A stretch of 64,000 nucleotides of DNA from Sphaerosporella brunnea (taxonomy: Eukaryota; Ascomycota; Pezizomycetes; Pezizales; Pyronemataceae): assembly GCA_008704415.1 (NCBI GenBank), contig VXIS01000213.1, positions 21,050 to 85,049 on the forward strand, given 5' to 3'. Position 1 is the stretch's first letter. Every line of letters starts with the position of its first letter. Position numbers and translations under genes: made by a program. A model generated the notes under the pieces. That model worked only from the letters and a program-made list of their open reading frames with translations. It did no database searches and was not told where the DNA came from. This document shows, piece after piece, positions 33,695 to 43,889 of the stretch.

Positions 33695-34702
33695 TCAGGC
33701 AAAGGGGACCCAAGGAGGCCGGGGAACCCCAAACTCGGTGATCAGAGCTTTTCTCATGATGTCTCCTTGTTCCTCGGTGACGAAAATAGGATTATCCCAA
33801 CGACTCTCCTCGTTCCTTTTTGTCCACCACAAAGCGTCATGGCCGTCCTTATCGACGGCATGGACGTCAGCGCCAGCAGAGATGAGCAACCTCATGGTCT
33901 TCAGCTTGTCGCAACGCATCAGGGCGGTGACTCCATTCTGATCCGTAGCGTTCACGTCAACTCCCGCGTCAATGAGTTTCCGGATAATCTTGCGCTTTCT
34001 CATCCAAGCTTGGACCGCGCAATGTATAGCCGGTATCGTAGGTTCAGGAAACGTCACGCGAGCGGCACAGTCGATCAACTGTTCCACCACGTTCAGGCAA
34101 CCTTTCGAGATGGCGAAAAAAAGCGGTGGAACAGCTCGCTCGCATGGGGGGTGAGCCCGAGTAGAAAGGATGTTGATGTTGGCGCCGGCAAGTATAAGTG
34201 CCGCCACCGCCTCGGTGTCGCCCGCGAAAGCAGCATGATGAAGCGCTGAAACCCCTCCCAAGCCCTGATAGTTCCAGTCCGTTCTCAGGTAGTTAACGTT
34301 GGCCCCTCTACGAACAAATTGCCAAATAACAATCCTTTCCAATCCCGTGGAGTTGAAAGCTGTGGAACACTTGAGGAGACCCTGGCTGCTGATCAGCCTT
34401 GACAAAACCGCATTGAGATGCGAATGTGCTCGGCACAAGGCAGAAAGGTCTCTCGGATGCTCCAAGCTCTCTCCAATCTGAAGAATAATCTCGTTTGGGA
34501 GATGGAGTAGGGTCTTTAGAGCCGAGGAGTGCCTTGTTGCGTTCGTCTTTTCGCTTTCATTGGTTTTGGTTTTTGAGAATTGCCCCTTTTTTGTCTTCTT
34601 GTTGGGGACCCAGAAACTGGTACCGGATCTAAAACTCCTGTCAGTGGACAACTCTCGCAGAAGGGGAAAGAGGAACGGCCTGCCCCACCTTGGAGTCGAC
34701 AT
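33695..34702 (-). CDS. F-box/ankyrin repeat protein 1
   Basis: A single open frame of 335 residues. After a basic N-terminal region an F-box-like segment LPNEIILQIGESL lies near 67-79, followed by a leucine-rich F-box continuation. Ankyrin repeats run about 145-310, with motifs GVSALHHAAFAGDTEAVAAL, ILAGANINI and GVDVNATDQNGVTALM. F-box proteins recruit substrates to SCF ubiquitin ligases through Skp1, and ankyrin repeats supply the target surface; the substrate is unknown. It is one of four related genes in this window, all on the minus strand. Confidence 0.75.
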   Translation of the reverse strand: MSTPRWGRPFLFPLLRELSTDRSFRSGTSFWVPNKKTKKGQFSKTKTNESEKTNATRHSSALKTLLHLPNEIILQIGESLEHPRDLSALCRAHSHLNAVLSRLISSQGLLKCSTAFNSTGLERIVIWQFVRRGANVNYLRTDWNYQGLGGVSALHHAAFAGDTEAVAALILAGANINILSTRAHPPCERAVPPLFFAISKGCLNVVEQLIDCAARVTFPEPTIPAIHCAVQAWMRKRKIIRKLIDAGVDVNATDQNGVTALMRCDKLKTMRLLISAGADVHAVDKDGHDALWWTKRNEESRWDNPIFVTEEQGDIMRKALITEFGVPRPPWVPFA

Positions 34703-36580
34703 ATCGGCAAAACAACAACCTTGAATTGGAGTGGAGGGGGAGGAGGGGGAGAAGCGGGGGCAATCAAAAAAGACGAAGTGAACTCCAAGTCACTAAGGGG
34801 GTAGCGAGTTGAGGTGGTGGTGGTGGTGATGGAACAAGGAAATGTAAGGTGGGATGTTGCTTGAGCAGAAGGCAAGCTCCTTTATAACTGGAGGCAAATA
34901 GGTTACATACCCTATTCACATTCTGGGTTGTCACTCGGTGCGCTCCAAATCCGAATTCATCCACTACTGGCTGCTCTACACACATCTGCAGTGTTGGTTT
35001 GGTATATTTTTTTCCAAAACCTACCCTCACTCGATCCTCCCTGTGTCCGATCTCGAATATCATGGGACACTAATACATCCACGGCCCAGAATCCTCGCTC
35101 ACAGCGTGGCACCAGAGTTATGATAGCTATAGGCAAGCCTTGCTCTTAGAGTCAGCAAGCCAATGAAAGATTTTGAAGCGCAGGAGCAAAATTCATGCTT
35201 GATTAGTTTATAACATTGAAAGGTGTGTGTGGATTTCATGGTCAGATTTTCCACACAGCCACAGTTTACGATCCATCCCCCAAAGTCTCCCCCCTCCAAA
35301 GCCCCCCCCCCCTCAACTCCCTACGTAGCCAGTCCCTGACGGACACCGGTTGGGGGCGGCGTTAGTAGCTGGTAGAGGTTGCGGGCGTTGGGGAGCTGTA
35401 TGATGCATGTTCTTTTCTAAAAAATTACTTGATATCCTCGTCTGGGTCCTGGAAGCACCCAGGTCAAGCTGTAGATGCCCAAGGCTAGGAGCGCGCCGCC
35501 GCTGAGGTTGGGCTAGCCGCTGAGAGAGGCCGTCTTTGGAGAAGGGCCAGCAGATAAATAAAACGTTGTTTCCCCCACAAAATGAGGAGTGTCTAGGACT
35601 GGAAAATAATGCCTTCATTGGGGGGTGATGGGTGATGGATGGCTTGTGATTTCCTGCCGCTGGGCGCTTTTAATCCATATATCACATCTTGGAAAACGAC
35701 TTGTTGTTTAGGAGTCCGAAGTCCGCTGCTACGCGGTGGACTTGTCCGAGTAGTTATCTTCTGGGTGAAAAGGAGGTTTTGGAGATGAAGGAACAGAGGG
35801 AAGAAACGGGTCTAAACCGGCTGGGAGGGTTATAAGCGCAGGGCGAACGGTGTGCTGAACATTTTGCGTGCGCTCAAGTTTCCAAAGAGAGTCTGGAAGA
35901 ACGAATAAAAGATGTGAGGAATGTTGGAATATGCGTTCTGACATAATGTGTGGACCGAGTGCTGGGTAGTGATGCACTGTTTATCTGTTGTAGTGGTACA
36001 CGCCACGTGGGTTGCGTTGCAATCAGCCTACCGTATTATCCCGGTAATACGGTATGTTTTCTGTCTCGTACAAACTCCAACAAGCTGCGTCGTCATGGCC
36101 TGCGGTATGCTTAGTAGGCTAAATAGGCGGTGCATTGGGTCTATCCTTGTGCCAGCTGAGCAGACAAAGAGGAATTTTCACCAATAACTCCAACTCCAAG
36201 TAATGGAGAGTCGTGTGAAAAGACGGGCGAATACTCTTATCTTATAAGGCCACTTTTGGGGGCATTTGGGGGCTGCGATGTCCACAGCTTCGAGGTGTGG
36301 TCCCATGCACAGCCGGCGGAGCGAGTCATTTGCGATATTGATGACTTTCATTTTCTCCAAAAATCCGGGAACACATCGGAGAAGGTTCTCTACGGTAGAT
36401 CTCCAACATTGAGCCCGGTCGTAACTGGTTGTGTTGTGTTTTGGTGCCTATTTGGTGAATCATCTGTTCGGCCGTCCGGCCTGGCGGTCGCCAGGATATC
36501 TGCTCGGCAGGATAGAACATATGTAGATAATTCACTCCTAAATTTCAAGCTATATTCCTGAAAATATGGATACCTGAGTC
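34703..36580. other. Intergenic, about 1.9 kb
   Basis: No gene is supported. It includes a GGTGGTGGTGGT stretch near 34815, a C10 run at 35305, and a near-perfect palindrome TACCGTATTA-TCCCGG-TAATACGGTA at 36029-36054. Short frames have no family resemblance. Confidence 0.4.
36029..36054. repeat. Palindrome with 10-bp arms
   Basis: TACCGTATTA and TAATACGGTA flank a 6-nt centre TCCCGG. It could be a dimeric factor site or a small hairpin. Its position is upstream of no near gene on either side. Confidence 0.6.
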
Positions 36581-37666
36581 CTAGCCACCAGCCGAAGCAA
36601 CCTCCACTCCTCCTTTACGTTTAACTTTCTTTGGCATAAGAGCAGTCTGTGCTTCACGCTCCATAGCTTTCTCCCATTCCGCCTTCCAATGCGTCTCCGC
36701 AAACGTCGGCAGCGTCTCTAGATCCCTCCCGTCCACTGACTCCCACAAAGTCCTCAGCCTTCTTAAAGTCAATCCCTTTTCTCTGTCCGTCTCCAACGGC
36801 AGACCCGCCATAACACCCTTCCACATCAGCTTGAGACGCGCCCTGTTCGCCCTCTCTTGCATCGTCTTCTCATATTCCCTCTTCTTCCCAAACCTCTCCA
36901 AAGCCTCTACCCGCACCTCCTCCGCCTCCACAATCTTTCCCTGTGTAGATGGCGGTATTGTTTCAAGGCTCTCCTTCCACTTTATCCACCCATGTCGTTT
37001 CGTGGCCCGTTGCCTATCCTTTTGGCTCTCATTTTCTTTCGCAAAAGCCTCTGGCGTAAAGAACCTGCATTCGCGGATAAACGCAAACATATCCTCCAAG
37101 CTCTCCCATTCTCCCTTGCTGAACACCTCCTGCTCAAACCCAAGAAACTCCAGTACCGCCACTGGCTCAGCGGTAAGAAGCAGCGTCTCGCCCTCACCCA
37201 GCCTCAAGTGCATCCCCGTATTATCAATCTTGAGCCCGACTCTCCTCGCCATCGCACCAACAATGTTCCAGAAATCGCCATAAGAGTACTGGAAGAGCAC
37301 CCATTCCAGGTCGTGCGGGGAGGCGCACACGTGGATGTCGAGCTGGAACAAAGCGCCCGGCGCAGGAGCTAGATGGCGCGGGAACGGGACGGCGAAGGAG
37401 ATGGTAGGAGAGCCTTTTGTTGTGACGGTGGCAATGGCCGAGAGCGCGGCTTTGAGGGTTTCTTTGCTGGGAGCGTTTCCGAAGTCTAGCGGAAGAACGA
37501 GGAGGTCGAGATCGCCGTGGTCGAGCTTGCCGGGTGCTGGAGGCGGCGATTTTATCATGCCATAGTAGTACGGAGTGAGAAGCGATTCGATGTGCTCTTG
37601 GAGTAGGGGTAGTGAATCTGCTGGAATGCGAGAGATTCCGAGGTTGGAGAAGGCTGAGCCGCCCAT
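36581..37666 (-). CDS. Nucleotidyltransferase-like fungal protein
   Basis: A single-exon frame of 361 residues. HGDLDLLVLPLDF near 50-62 resembles the hG(S)xDxDhhh active-site strand of the nucleotidyltransferase fold, although the preceding GS pair is replaced. A second block, FQLDIHVCASPHDLEWVLFQ, could hold the third acidic residue. The C-terminal third is a basic, coiled, Lys/Glu/Arg-rich region ending KKVKRKGGVEVASAGG. I recognise the general layout as a fungal family of uncharacterised proteins; enzymatic activity is inferred only from the DxD motif. Confidence 0.65.
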   Translation of the reverse strand: MGGSAFSNLGISRIPADSLPLLQEHIESLLTPYYYGMIKSPPPAPGKLDHGDLDLLVLPLDFGNAPSKETLKAALSAIATVTTKGSPTISFAVPFPRHLAPAPGALFQLDIHVCASPHDLEWVLFQYSYGDFWNIVGAMARRVGLKIDNTGMHLRLGEGETLLLTAEPVAVLEFLGFEQEVFSKGEWESLEDMFAFIRECRFFTPEAFAKENESQKDRQRATKRHGWIKWKESLETIPPSTQGKIVEAEEVRVEALERFGKKREYEKTMQERANRARLKLMWKGVMAGLPLETDREKGLTLRRLRTLWESVDGRDLETLPTFAETHWKAEWEKAMEREAQTALMPKKVKRKGGVEVASAGG

Positions 37667-37849
37667 TTTGTGGGTTGCTGATGGTGGATGGTGGGTGTTT
37701 TATAGTGGTTGGGAACCAAAGCACTGGTGTTGTGGCAAATATAGTGGAGTGTAGTCGCAGCGTGAGTCACAATGGATGGGTTTAGCTTTGTTCCAGCACG
37801 ACAAGGGGCAACCCAAAGAATTGTTGCAGGCCGGCAGGTTTCGGGAGGA

Positions 37850-37975
37850 GACTGTGTAATCGTATTTATTGTCTGCATGCAACCTAAAAAGATTATGGCA
37901 GACCCTCCCCCCATATGTATCCTGGCCGCCGCATTATTGATGCGACCTCATCGTCAACTGCAGCCACTAGATGAA
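37850..37975 (+). repeat. Dispersed repeat family, copy C (degenerate)
   Basis: Matches copy B in TTTATTGTCTG, ATGGCAGACC and TATTGATGCGACCTCATCGTC...AACTGCAGCCACT. Differences are mostly C-to-T and G-to-A (CGCGAACGATCATGACAG against CTAAAAAGATTATGGCAG), as expected after RIP-type mutation. Confidence 0.5.
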
Positions 37976-38263
37976 AAGACAAGGGAAACACGTGAGAAAC
38001 AACAAATGGAAAGGACAACTCCGCAACTACTGACCGCAACCGGAGGTGCTTCCAGCTCAGGTCTTTCTCCACAGAGCGCCAAAGCGCGCGGATCTGCGGA
38101 AGCCATCTGTTGCTTTTCGAGAGGCAAAACCAGCACTCCTCGGAGTCAACCTCCTTCAGCTTGTTCTTGAGGTGTGACAGACTTAGGCTCTTCAGAGACC
38201 GAAATTCACAATATTATTATGCGTCCAACATGAGTCCCGCCCATATCCATCCAGAGCCGTCGA

Positions 38264-39010
38264 TCACAACAAGGGCTTTCTCCGTGCCGTATCATGCCCC
38301 AATGGAGGCCCTTGACCTACGGAATCCTGCCGTCCTCTCCTCCCCTGCAACCACCCCTTCGCCCACCAATAAACAAACATCGCTCTTTGCCGAGCGCTCA
38401 AGAAAGCTGCCGGTACGCTCTGCCCCGACGACTCTACGACCACGGGGGCCCTATGGTGCAACAGCACTCGAGCGACGCCCATATGCCCCGCCATACAAGC
38501 CGCATGCAGTGGCGTCCAACCCCCCTTCGAAACCGCCGCTACGTCGGCGCCATGTTCCAGCAACAATAGCACCATTTCCGTGTGTCCCTGCGCCGCAGCC
38601 CGGTGCAGCGCAGTCCTAAACTCGATGCAGCGCTCATTAACGTCGGCTCCGAGATCGATTAAGAACCGTGCCATTTCCAGCGTGTTGTAAAAGGCGCTCA
38701 GGTGCAAGGAGGTTAGCAGCCGGCCGTCGTCGGAGCGAGTCGTCATCACCGTTCCGTCCGGAAACCGAGAGCAGACGTAGGCGCCGCGAGCGAGAAGATG
38801 CTTCGCGAGCGCTAGGTTGCCGCATTTGGCTGCCCAGTGAATGCCCGTGTAGCCTGCTACGATGGTGTTCGAGGCCCGCGAAAATAAGGTCGGCGTTAGG
38901 CGCAGATTGAGGGTGCGGCATGTGCGGTGGAGAACGTTGATGCCAGAGGTTGGGAGAACCTCGCAGATTGCGAGAAGCAGTTCGGTTGGAAGGAGGGTGA
39001 TGTGCGCCAT
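38264..39010 (-). CDS. F-box/ankyrin repeat protein 2
   Basis: Single exon, 248 residues. The F-box start LPTELLLAICEVLPTSG lies at 7-23, followed by RTCRTLNLRL. Four to five ankyrin repeats run about 53-190: GYTGIHWAAKCGNLALAKHL, LTSLHLSAFYNTLEMARFLI, RTALHRAAAQGHTEMVLLLL and GGWTPLHAACMAGHMGVARV. The tail (RRGRQDSVGQGPPLGHDT) is low-complexity. The same head-to-tail design is seen in the genes at 48775 and 50040. Confidence 0.8.
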   Translation of the reverse strand: MAHITLLPTELLLAICEVLPTSGINVLHRTCRTLNLRLTPTLFSRASNTIVAGYTGIHWAAKCGNLALAKHLLARGAYVCSRFPDGTVMTTRSDDGRLLTSLHLSAFYNTLEMARFLIDLGADVNERCIEFRTALHRAAAQGHTEMVLLLLEHGADVAAVSKGGWTPLHAACMAGHMGVARVLLHHRAPVVVESSGQSVPAAFLSARQRAMFVYWWAKGWLQGRRGRQDSVGQGPPLGHDTARRKPLL

Positions 39011-39144
39011 AGCGGACTCGGGGGCCTACAGGAAAGTTCGGGGTATAATACATAAACAGTGAGACATCCAGGGATGAGGTACAGGTTCAGCTAGGGCTTG
39101 GGGCTGGGGGTGGGTTGAGTCATGCACTGCCACGCCGTTCGTAT

Positions 39145-39230
39145 CTGCAACACAGCCTTTTGTTTTAATGTATTCGGCCGCTTGCAGCCATGACATACAG
39201 GTTACATGTAGACTGCCCTTAGGCCTTGAA
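39145..39230 (+). repeat. Dispersed repeat family, copy E
   Basis: Aligns with 39680-39795 through TGCAACACAGCCTT, TTGTTTTAAT, TTCGGCCGC, TGCAGC(C/A)ATGACAT and (GC/AC)CC(C/T)TAGGC. The CGGCCGC...ATGACA core also matches copies A and B, so it is assigned to the same family. Confidence 0.45.
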
Positions 39231-39483
39231 GGCCTACAGTCGGGTGTGTCTTTTAAAGGAAAGGGGACATAAGGAAATGCGCAGCTGACAGGAGCTCTAA
39301 AACTGATCGTCTCTACATTCTTGGCTTCTCAGGCCAGGCCCTCATCTTTGTGTGTTCGCTAGGAAATCCAGCACGGCCTGGGTACATCGTTCGTCTCTGA
39401 TAGAACCTTGATGGGGGTGGGGACCTTCCTTCTCCCACCCCCTATCTTTCCCTCTTGCATCGTGGCTTCACTAACCGCCTTCT

Positions 39484-39700
39484 ACAGCACAACTTGTTCT
39501 TTTCGCCACCTAGCACAGGACTTGAAAAGGTGCTTCTTTGTCTGCGGCGGTGCCCTCTTGCAGAACCAGCACTTGTCGTCCGCCCTCCTGTTTGTCCACG
39601 TCAAGTAGGGGCCCGTTGGCGCTTGTTCAGTCTAAGCTGATAGAACCGAGAGGCGAGGGCCTTGGGCGCCTTAGCCGCCGATGCAACACAGCCTTAGTTT
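39484..39700 (-). pseudogene. LINE (Tad1-like) C-terminal relic
   Basis: On the minus strand, ALASRFYQLRLN is followed by a one-base frameshift and DDKCWFCKRAPPQTKKHLF then KSCARWRKEQVVL and a stop. This is the C-terminal tail of fungal non-LTR retrotransposons: RNase H-side helix, then a CxxC...HxxxxC zinc knuckle. No reverse-transcriptase core is recognisable upstream (39.7-40.6 kb), so it is a short 3' fragment. Confidence 0.65.
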
Positions 39701-39795
39701 ATCAACGGTTTTTTTGTTTTAATCATATTGTCTTCGGCCGCGTGCAGCAATGACATTCATAAAAGTGGAAGCAAAGCTACCCCTAGGCTCGGAGT
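39680..39795 (+). repeat. Dispersed repeat family, copy D
   Basis: Direct-repeat partner of copy E, 535 bp away; together they bracket the LINE fragment. TATTGTCTTCGGCCGC links it to copies A and B. Confidence 0.45.
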
Positions 39796-41116
39796 GGGGC
39801 CAGGTTCATCAACGGTATGCCGGTTGCAAAACTGGAGTTTCCGATCCATTTTCCAAAGTTCGGGTGACGGCGTGGTGTCTGGACAGGTTCCTGATTGCAG
39901 AGCGGGAGAAGGATGTTACCTTCGTGTTCTTAGGCCTTCCTATCTTGCGAGTGATTGATATGTGTATTTATCTCACCATCTCGCAAGCAATATTTTGTTT
40001 CAACGGCCAGGGGAAAAAAAACAAGAATCGCAGCATCGCCGATTTGTCTTAAAAAACCCCCCTGCTCCGCACTGAGACTGATAGGCCCTTCATTCTCAGG
40101 TTGTCGAGCCTCACCCGAGGTGGACACAAGCGCTCAAGTGAGGATGTGTTGTTTGTTCATGAGCTCACGGCTGGGTCATGCAAAAAACTTGTCGAAGGCA
40201 TCGGGCGGGGGAGTTCCTTAGAGTGAAAGATGAACGCGGCATCGCTCCATCTCTTGCGTTGTTGGACTGTTGTGCCACTTGTCCGTGGTGTGGTTTTTCG
40301 GTGCTCGTGTTCTACCCCCTTCCTGAAAGCAGTTCTACAGAACGTAATGATACTTGTACTGTATTTCCAAGTACTAACACAGTTACGGAGGTTAGGTCAG
40401 GTGTACCAACGCTTGAGCAGATTGGCTCAGGAATGGGGGAGACAAGAACTTGGACGGTATTTGTAGTTTGATGCCTGAAAAGGTGGACTTTAGGTCTATA
40501 GGCCTGGAATATGATCATCATGTTTGTGGTGGAAATATGCAACCCCTTCCTCGCTTCATTCTTTCTCGCTTACCAGCCTTCTCTTAACCACATTCAGTAT
40601 CTCCCATTATGTAATACCATAGTGACTGAGATAAGAGCCACTTCCGTTTTTGGACTAGCGCGGCTTCCTATGCGCGCTAACCTTTTTAGACATAGCCCAA
40701 TATAAAATTGGTGGACCGCGGGAAGTGCCAAGGCGCGCCCTGAAATGGCACTAGTACGAAAACGGAAGTGTCTCTTATACGATACCCCGGAATAAGCTGT
40801 GCGCAAAGACTTTGCTGATAGTTGATAGACGGCTTGCAAACGCCTCCGTTGTGTCTTTTAATTGCGTTATCATTTCTTTGAGTGAAGGGGTCTCAGTTGT
40901 AGGGGAACGCAAGGCGGCGAGTGATGATCCATGGCCGCACCTGCATGCCACCAAATTCAGTCAACTTTGCAAGCCATGAAGCGGGCAGTTTACAATGCGG
41001 TTTGGAGAAATTTTTTTTTTTGCATGCATACACATTGGATTACAGTCACAGCCTTTTTCTCTCCTGAGCTGGTTTTAAACCTCCCAAACATATACCTTCC
41101 CCCGGCCTCTAGTAGG
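39796..41116. other. Repeat-rich spacer
   Basis: No gene supported. Contains a MITE-like element (separate entry) and probable decayed LINE sequence between 39.8 and 40.5 kb, where many stops interrupt all frames. Confidence 0.4.
40632..40777. mobile_element. MITE-like element, 146 bp
   Basis: Ends TAAGAGCCACTTCCGTTTT and, inverted, AAAACGGAAGTGTCTCTTA; similarity extends to GGACTAG / CTAGTAC on either side (about 28-bp arms). The interior has a GC-rich GCGCGC...GCGCGCC stretch. No coding capacity; target duplication unclear. Confidence 0.65.
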
Positions 41117-41465
41117 CTAGCCGCCCCGCTCCCTCGCGGCGCGCTTGCGCGCCCGCTTATCGGACATGACCACCAAAAAGCACACCAACGCGGCGACGGC
41201 GAGGACGGCGGAGAAGACGAAGACGAAGGTGAAGATCTCGGTTGCTCGCGGCCAGGTGTCGACCACCAATACTTGGCGGCGTCGCAGTGCTTTTGTTTTC
41301 GGTCGTCAATCTCAGTGAGTAGGGGGAGGAACGGGGGAGGGGGGGGGAACGGGAGCTTGCGGAGGAGGAGGTGCGGTGGCTGCCAAAGATGTCTGTCCAG
41401 ATAGTCTGGAAGGCGTTGTTGGTGTTGCCGAGGCGGTGGGAGCCGAATGCGTCGAGGAAAGGCAT
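41117..41465 (-). CDS. Small single-pass membrane protein (predicted)
   Basis: Two exons, 41465-41333 and 41271-41117, predict 95 residues. Exon 1 gives MPFLDAFGSHRLGNTNNAFQ and a Ser/Pro-rich stretch. Exon 2 gives VVDTWPRATEIF, a hydrophobic helix TFVFVFSAVLAVAALVCFLV, then a strongly basic tail MSDKRARKRAARERGG. The intron (61 nt) has a weak GTTCCT donor and no ideal branch site. The membrane helix plus basic tail and the good ATG context (ACAACA) support a real gene, but the splice is uncertain and a poly-C tract lies next to it. Type I-like topology with a cytosolic basic tail would be expected. Confidence 0.4.
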
Positions 41466-42034
41466 TGTTGTTGTCGGGATTGGGAGGAGGGTGGTAGTGG
41501 GAGTGGAGTGGGGACGTGGTATTTACAAGTACCTCCTGTCTTGGAGAGGGAAAGTGTTATGGTGGTTCTGGAACGGAAAGCTTGATGGCTTTGAATGGAA
41601 GCAAGCCTTCGGGGCGGGGATTTTGGTTTTGGTTTTGGGTTTGGTTTTTTGGCTTAGAGATTTATGCTCTGGAGTTTACCTACTCCATATGAGGGGTTCA
41701 CCAAACCGATACCCCCACATGGCTGAATTGTGAAAAAAAAACAGCAGCATCTTAATCTTCCATTGCACAACGATAGGAGGTGCAGACAGAGAAGAACGGT
41801 CATCATCAGGGACCGTTTGGTCCCCAAAGCATCGTCGAAATGAGGGTCAAGCAAACTTTGGAGAATCCATGGCACCAACCGCACAAGTCCATAACCACCC
41901 AGGCTTTGGAGGGAGCTATCTGGACCTCTGAATAAAGATTTAGATTGTGCATTACTGAGCTCGCGACCGAGGTGCGAGCAAACTATCCCACACACACTCC
42001 ACCCCAAACCCAACCAGACCGAAAGCATGTTTCT
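41466..42034. other. Intergenic spacer
   Basis: Holds the promoter of the small membrane gene and the 3' flank of the mannosyltransferase gene, with a TTTTGGTTTTGGTTTTGGG run near 41625. No gene seen. Confidence 0.4.
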
Positions 42035-43555
42035 TTAGACGTCCTTTTCGAAGACTTCCTTCCAATGCTCCTTGAGGCGCTGGCACACATTTTCCCTACT
42101 CTTCCACTCTCGCATCACATCTGCCAGCTTGCACCCCACATCCACCAGTTCTTTCCACACAGTCTTCTCGATGTCCTCGCCGAACCGTTTCACCGAATTT
42201 TTCTTGCCACCCCACAGCCTTACCCGCTTTCCGTCATACATCAGATCTCCTTCATCCACCAGGTGGCCTGCATTCATTTTCGGTGTGTTGGCATGAATGA
42301 AGGCTGGGCGTATCTTGACGTCATCCTTTTTATTCGCGTCTCCCCCAGTGGATGCGGCGAGTTGACTTGCCAGGTCATCGCCAGGATGAAACTGCACCAT
42401 CCCGCCCCCCTTCTCTTTTTCATCAATTTTCCTATACCCCACCGTCTCGACCGCTTTGTGAACTCGCGACCACTTCGACCCTGTCACTACCGCAGCAGTC
42501 AAAAACGTCTCCTTGTCACCCATTCCCAACGCGCCCTGACTCAACAGCTCATAATACCAGCCAGGCCCAAAAATATTGTAATAAGCGGCAGTGAGCAGCG
42601 TCTGCAGATGACGTCCTTTATCCACAAGTATCTGTCCCGCCTCGCCGCCGGTGGGTGGTAGATTCTCTGGAAACTTTTCCAAGCCGGCGATAGTCCAGAA
42701 TCCGGGGTTCTCGGTAGCCTTCCAAAAGTCCGGCCAAAGCACCAACCCTGAATCTGTGAATGGCCGCTCCTGGAACATCGGAGTGGGATCGAGCAGAGGA
42801 ATGGAGTCGCTGTCTAGATACAGCACCTCCCGGAACCGGCTAAATATGAGCGCTAGGCTTTTGAGCTGGTAATGCGTGACGTCGGGCGATAGCGGCGGCA
42901 GCAGGAACGACGGGATCAGAACACAGCGCGCGTTGAGTGCCGGTAGGACGTTTTCGCAAATCTCCGGCTCGTATTCTTCACGGGCGCCGAGGAAGACTTC
43001 TACTGGTAGGGTGCACCCTGTGCGGCGGATCATACGCAGGGAAACAATCGTAGGTCCAAAGTACTCCCCGCCGGCTACAATAACGATGCCTGTACCATCA
43101 TACAGCTTGCGCGCGGTGTCGCCAAGTGAATCCCTCGCTTTGTCAAGCTTTGTCATGAAGGCGCGGTGGGAATTGGTAAGGGAAGCGACATTGTCGGTCG
43201 AGAGGTGGAGATAGTCTCCCGCTGGCTTGCGGAAACCACTCAGTTTTTGGCCGTGGATTGTTGGCGCATTGCCAAATAGCTGTAGCGGTGCGATGTGGGG
43301 TCGTCCGTTGTGGATGTGTCGTGACCAGGTACCCCAAAAGGCTTTGATGTTTTCTTGCACAGGATCGAGGCGGGGCAACTGTGGCTTCGAATTGGGATTC
43401 GGAAGTGGGTTGAGGATGCTATTGCTGCTTTTGCCACTGGGACCTAGATGGCTGCGCAGCTTGTCCAGTGAAGCGGAGTTGATGAAGATGATGGAGAGGA
43501 TGGCACTGAGCACCAGGACGGAGCCCAGAGTGCGGAGCGTCGTGAAGCGCGGCAT
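42035..43555 (-). CDS. Golgi alpha-1,2-mannosyltransferase, MNN2/MNN5 family (GT71)
   Basis: Single exon, 506 residues. A short cytosolic head and a hydrophobic segment at about 9-27 (LGSVLVLSAILSIIFINSA) make a type II Golgi anchor. The catalytic domain carries IVIVAGGEYFGPTIVSLRMI, LPVEVFLG and the metal-binding motif YLDSDSIPLLDP near 243-254, then DSGLVLWPDFWK and AGQILVDKGRH, all typical of Mnn2-type enzymes, which add alpha-1,2-mannose branches to cell-wall mannans and N-glycans from GDP-mannose. Length and start fit the family. It is transcribed from the same strand as the FAD oxidase upstream, 334 bp apart. Confidence 0.92.
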   Translation of the reverse strand: MPRFTTLRTLGSVLVLSAILSIIFINSASLDKLRSHLGPSGKSSNSILNPLPNPNSKPQLPRLDPVQENIKAFWGTWSRHIHNGRPHIAPLQLFGNAPTIHGQKLSGFRKPAGDYLHLSTDNVASLTNSHRAFMTKLDKARDSLGDTARKLYDGTGIVIVAGGEYFGPTIVSLRMIRRTGCTLPVEVFLGAREEYEPEICENVLPALNARCVLIPSFLLPPLSPDVTHYQLKSLALIFSRFREVLYLDSDSIPLLDPTPMFQERPFTDSGLVLWPDFWKATENPGFWTIAGLEKFPENLPPTGGEAGQILVDKGRHLQTLLTAAYYNIFGPGWYYELLSQGALGMGDKETFLTAAVVTGSKWSRVHKAVETVGYRKIDEKEKGGGMVQFHPGDDLASQLAASTGGDANKKDDVKIRPAFIHANTPKMNAGHLVDEGDLMYDGKRVRLWGGKKNSVKRFGEDIEKTVWKELVDVGCKLADVMREWKSRENVCQRLKEHWKEVFEKDV

Positions 43556-43889
43556 GGCGAGGGGGTCGGTTATGGGACGGATTTATGGAGGTCGCATTGG
43601 TTCAGAGGGAACTGCGCCCAATCCATTGAATGGAATGCACGCGACAGGCGAGGAGAGATAAGGTGACGAAACTGGAGGCGTACGCAATGGGCCGTTCCTG
43701 AACGCGTGGTGTCTCATTGAGCCGACAAGTCTTGGCGACGTCGCACAAATTTGGCGGTGTGAGTGATATTGGGTGAAGACTCCAGTGAGTGTGCACGACT
43801 CGCGATCGTCAGATTAGATATTACATTTAAGACTACACGTAACGGTAACTCGCATCCCTGGCCTTGCCAATGTTTCTGTCCATTCCGTC

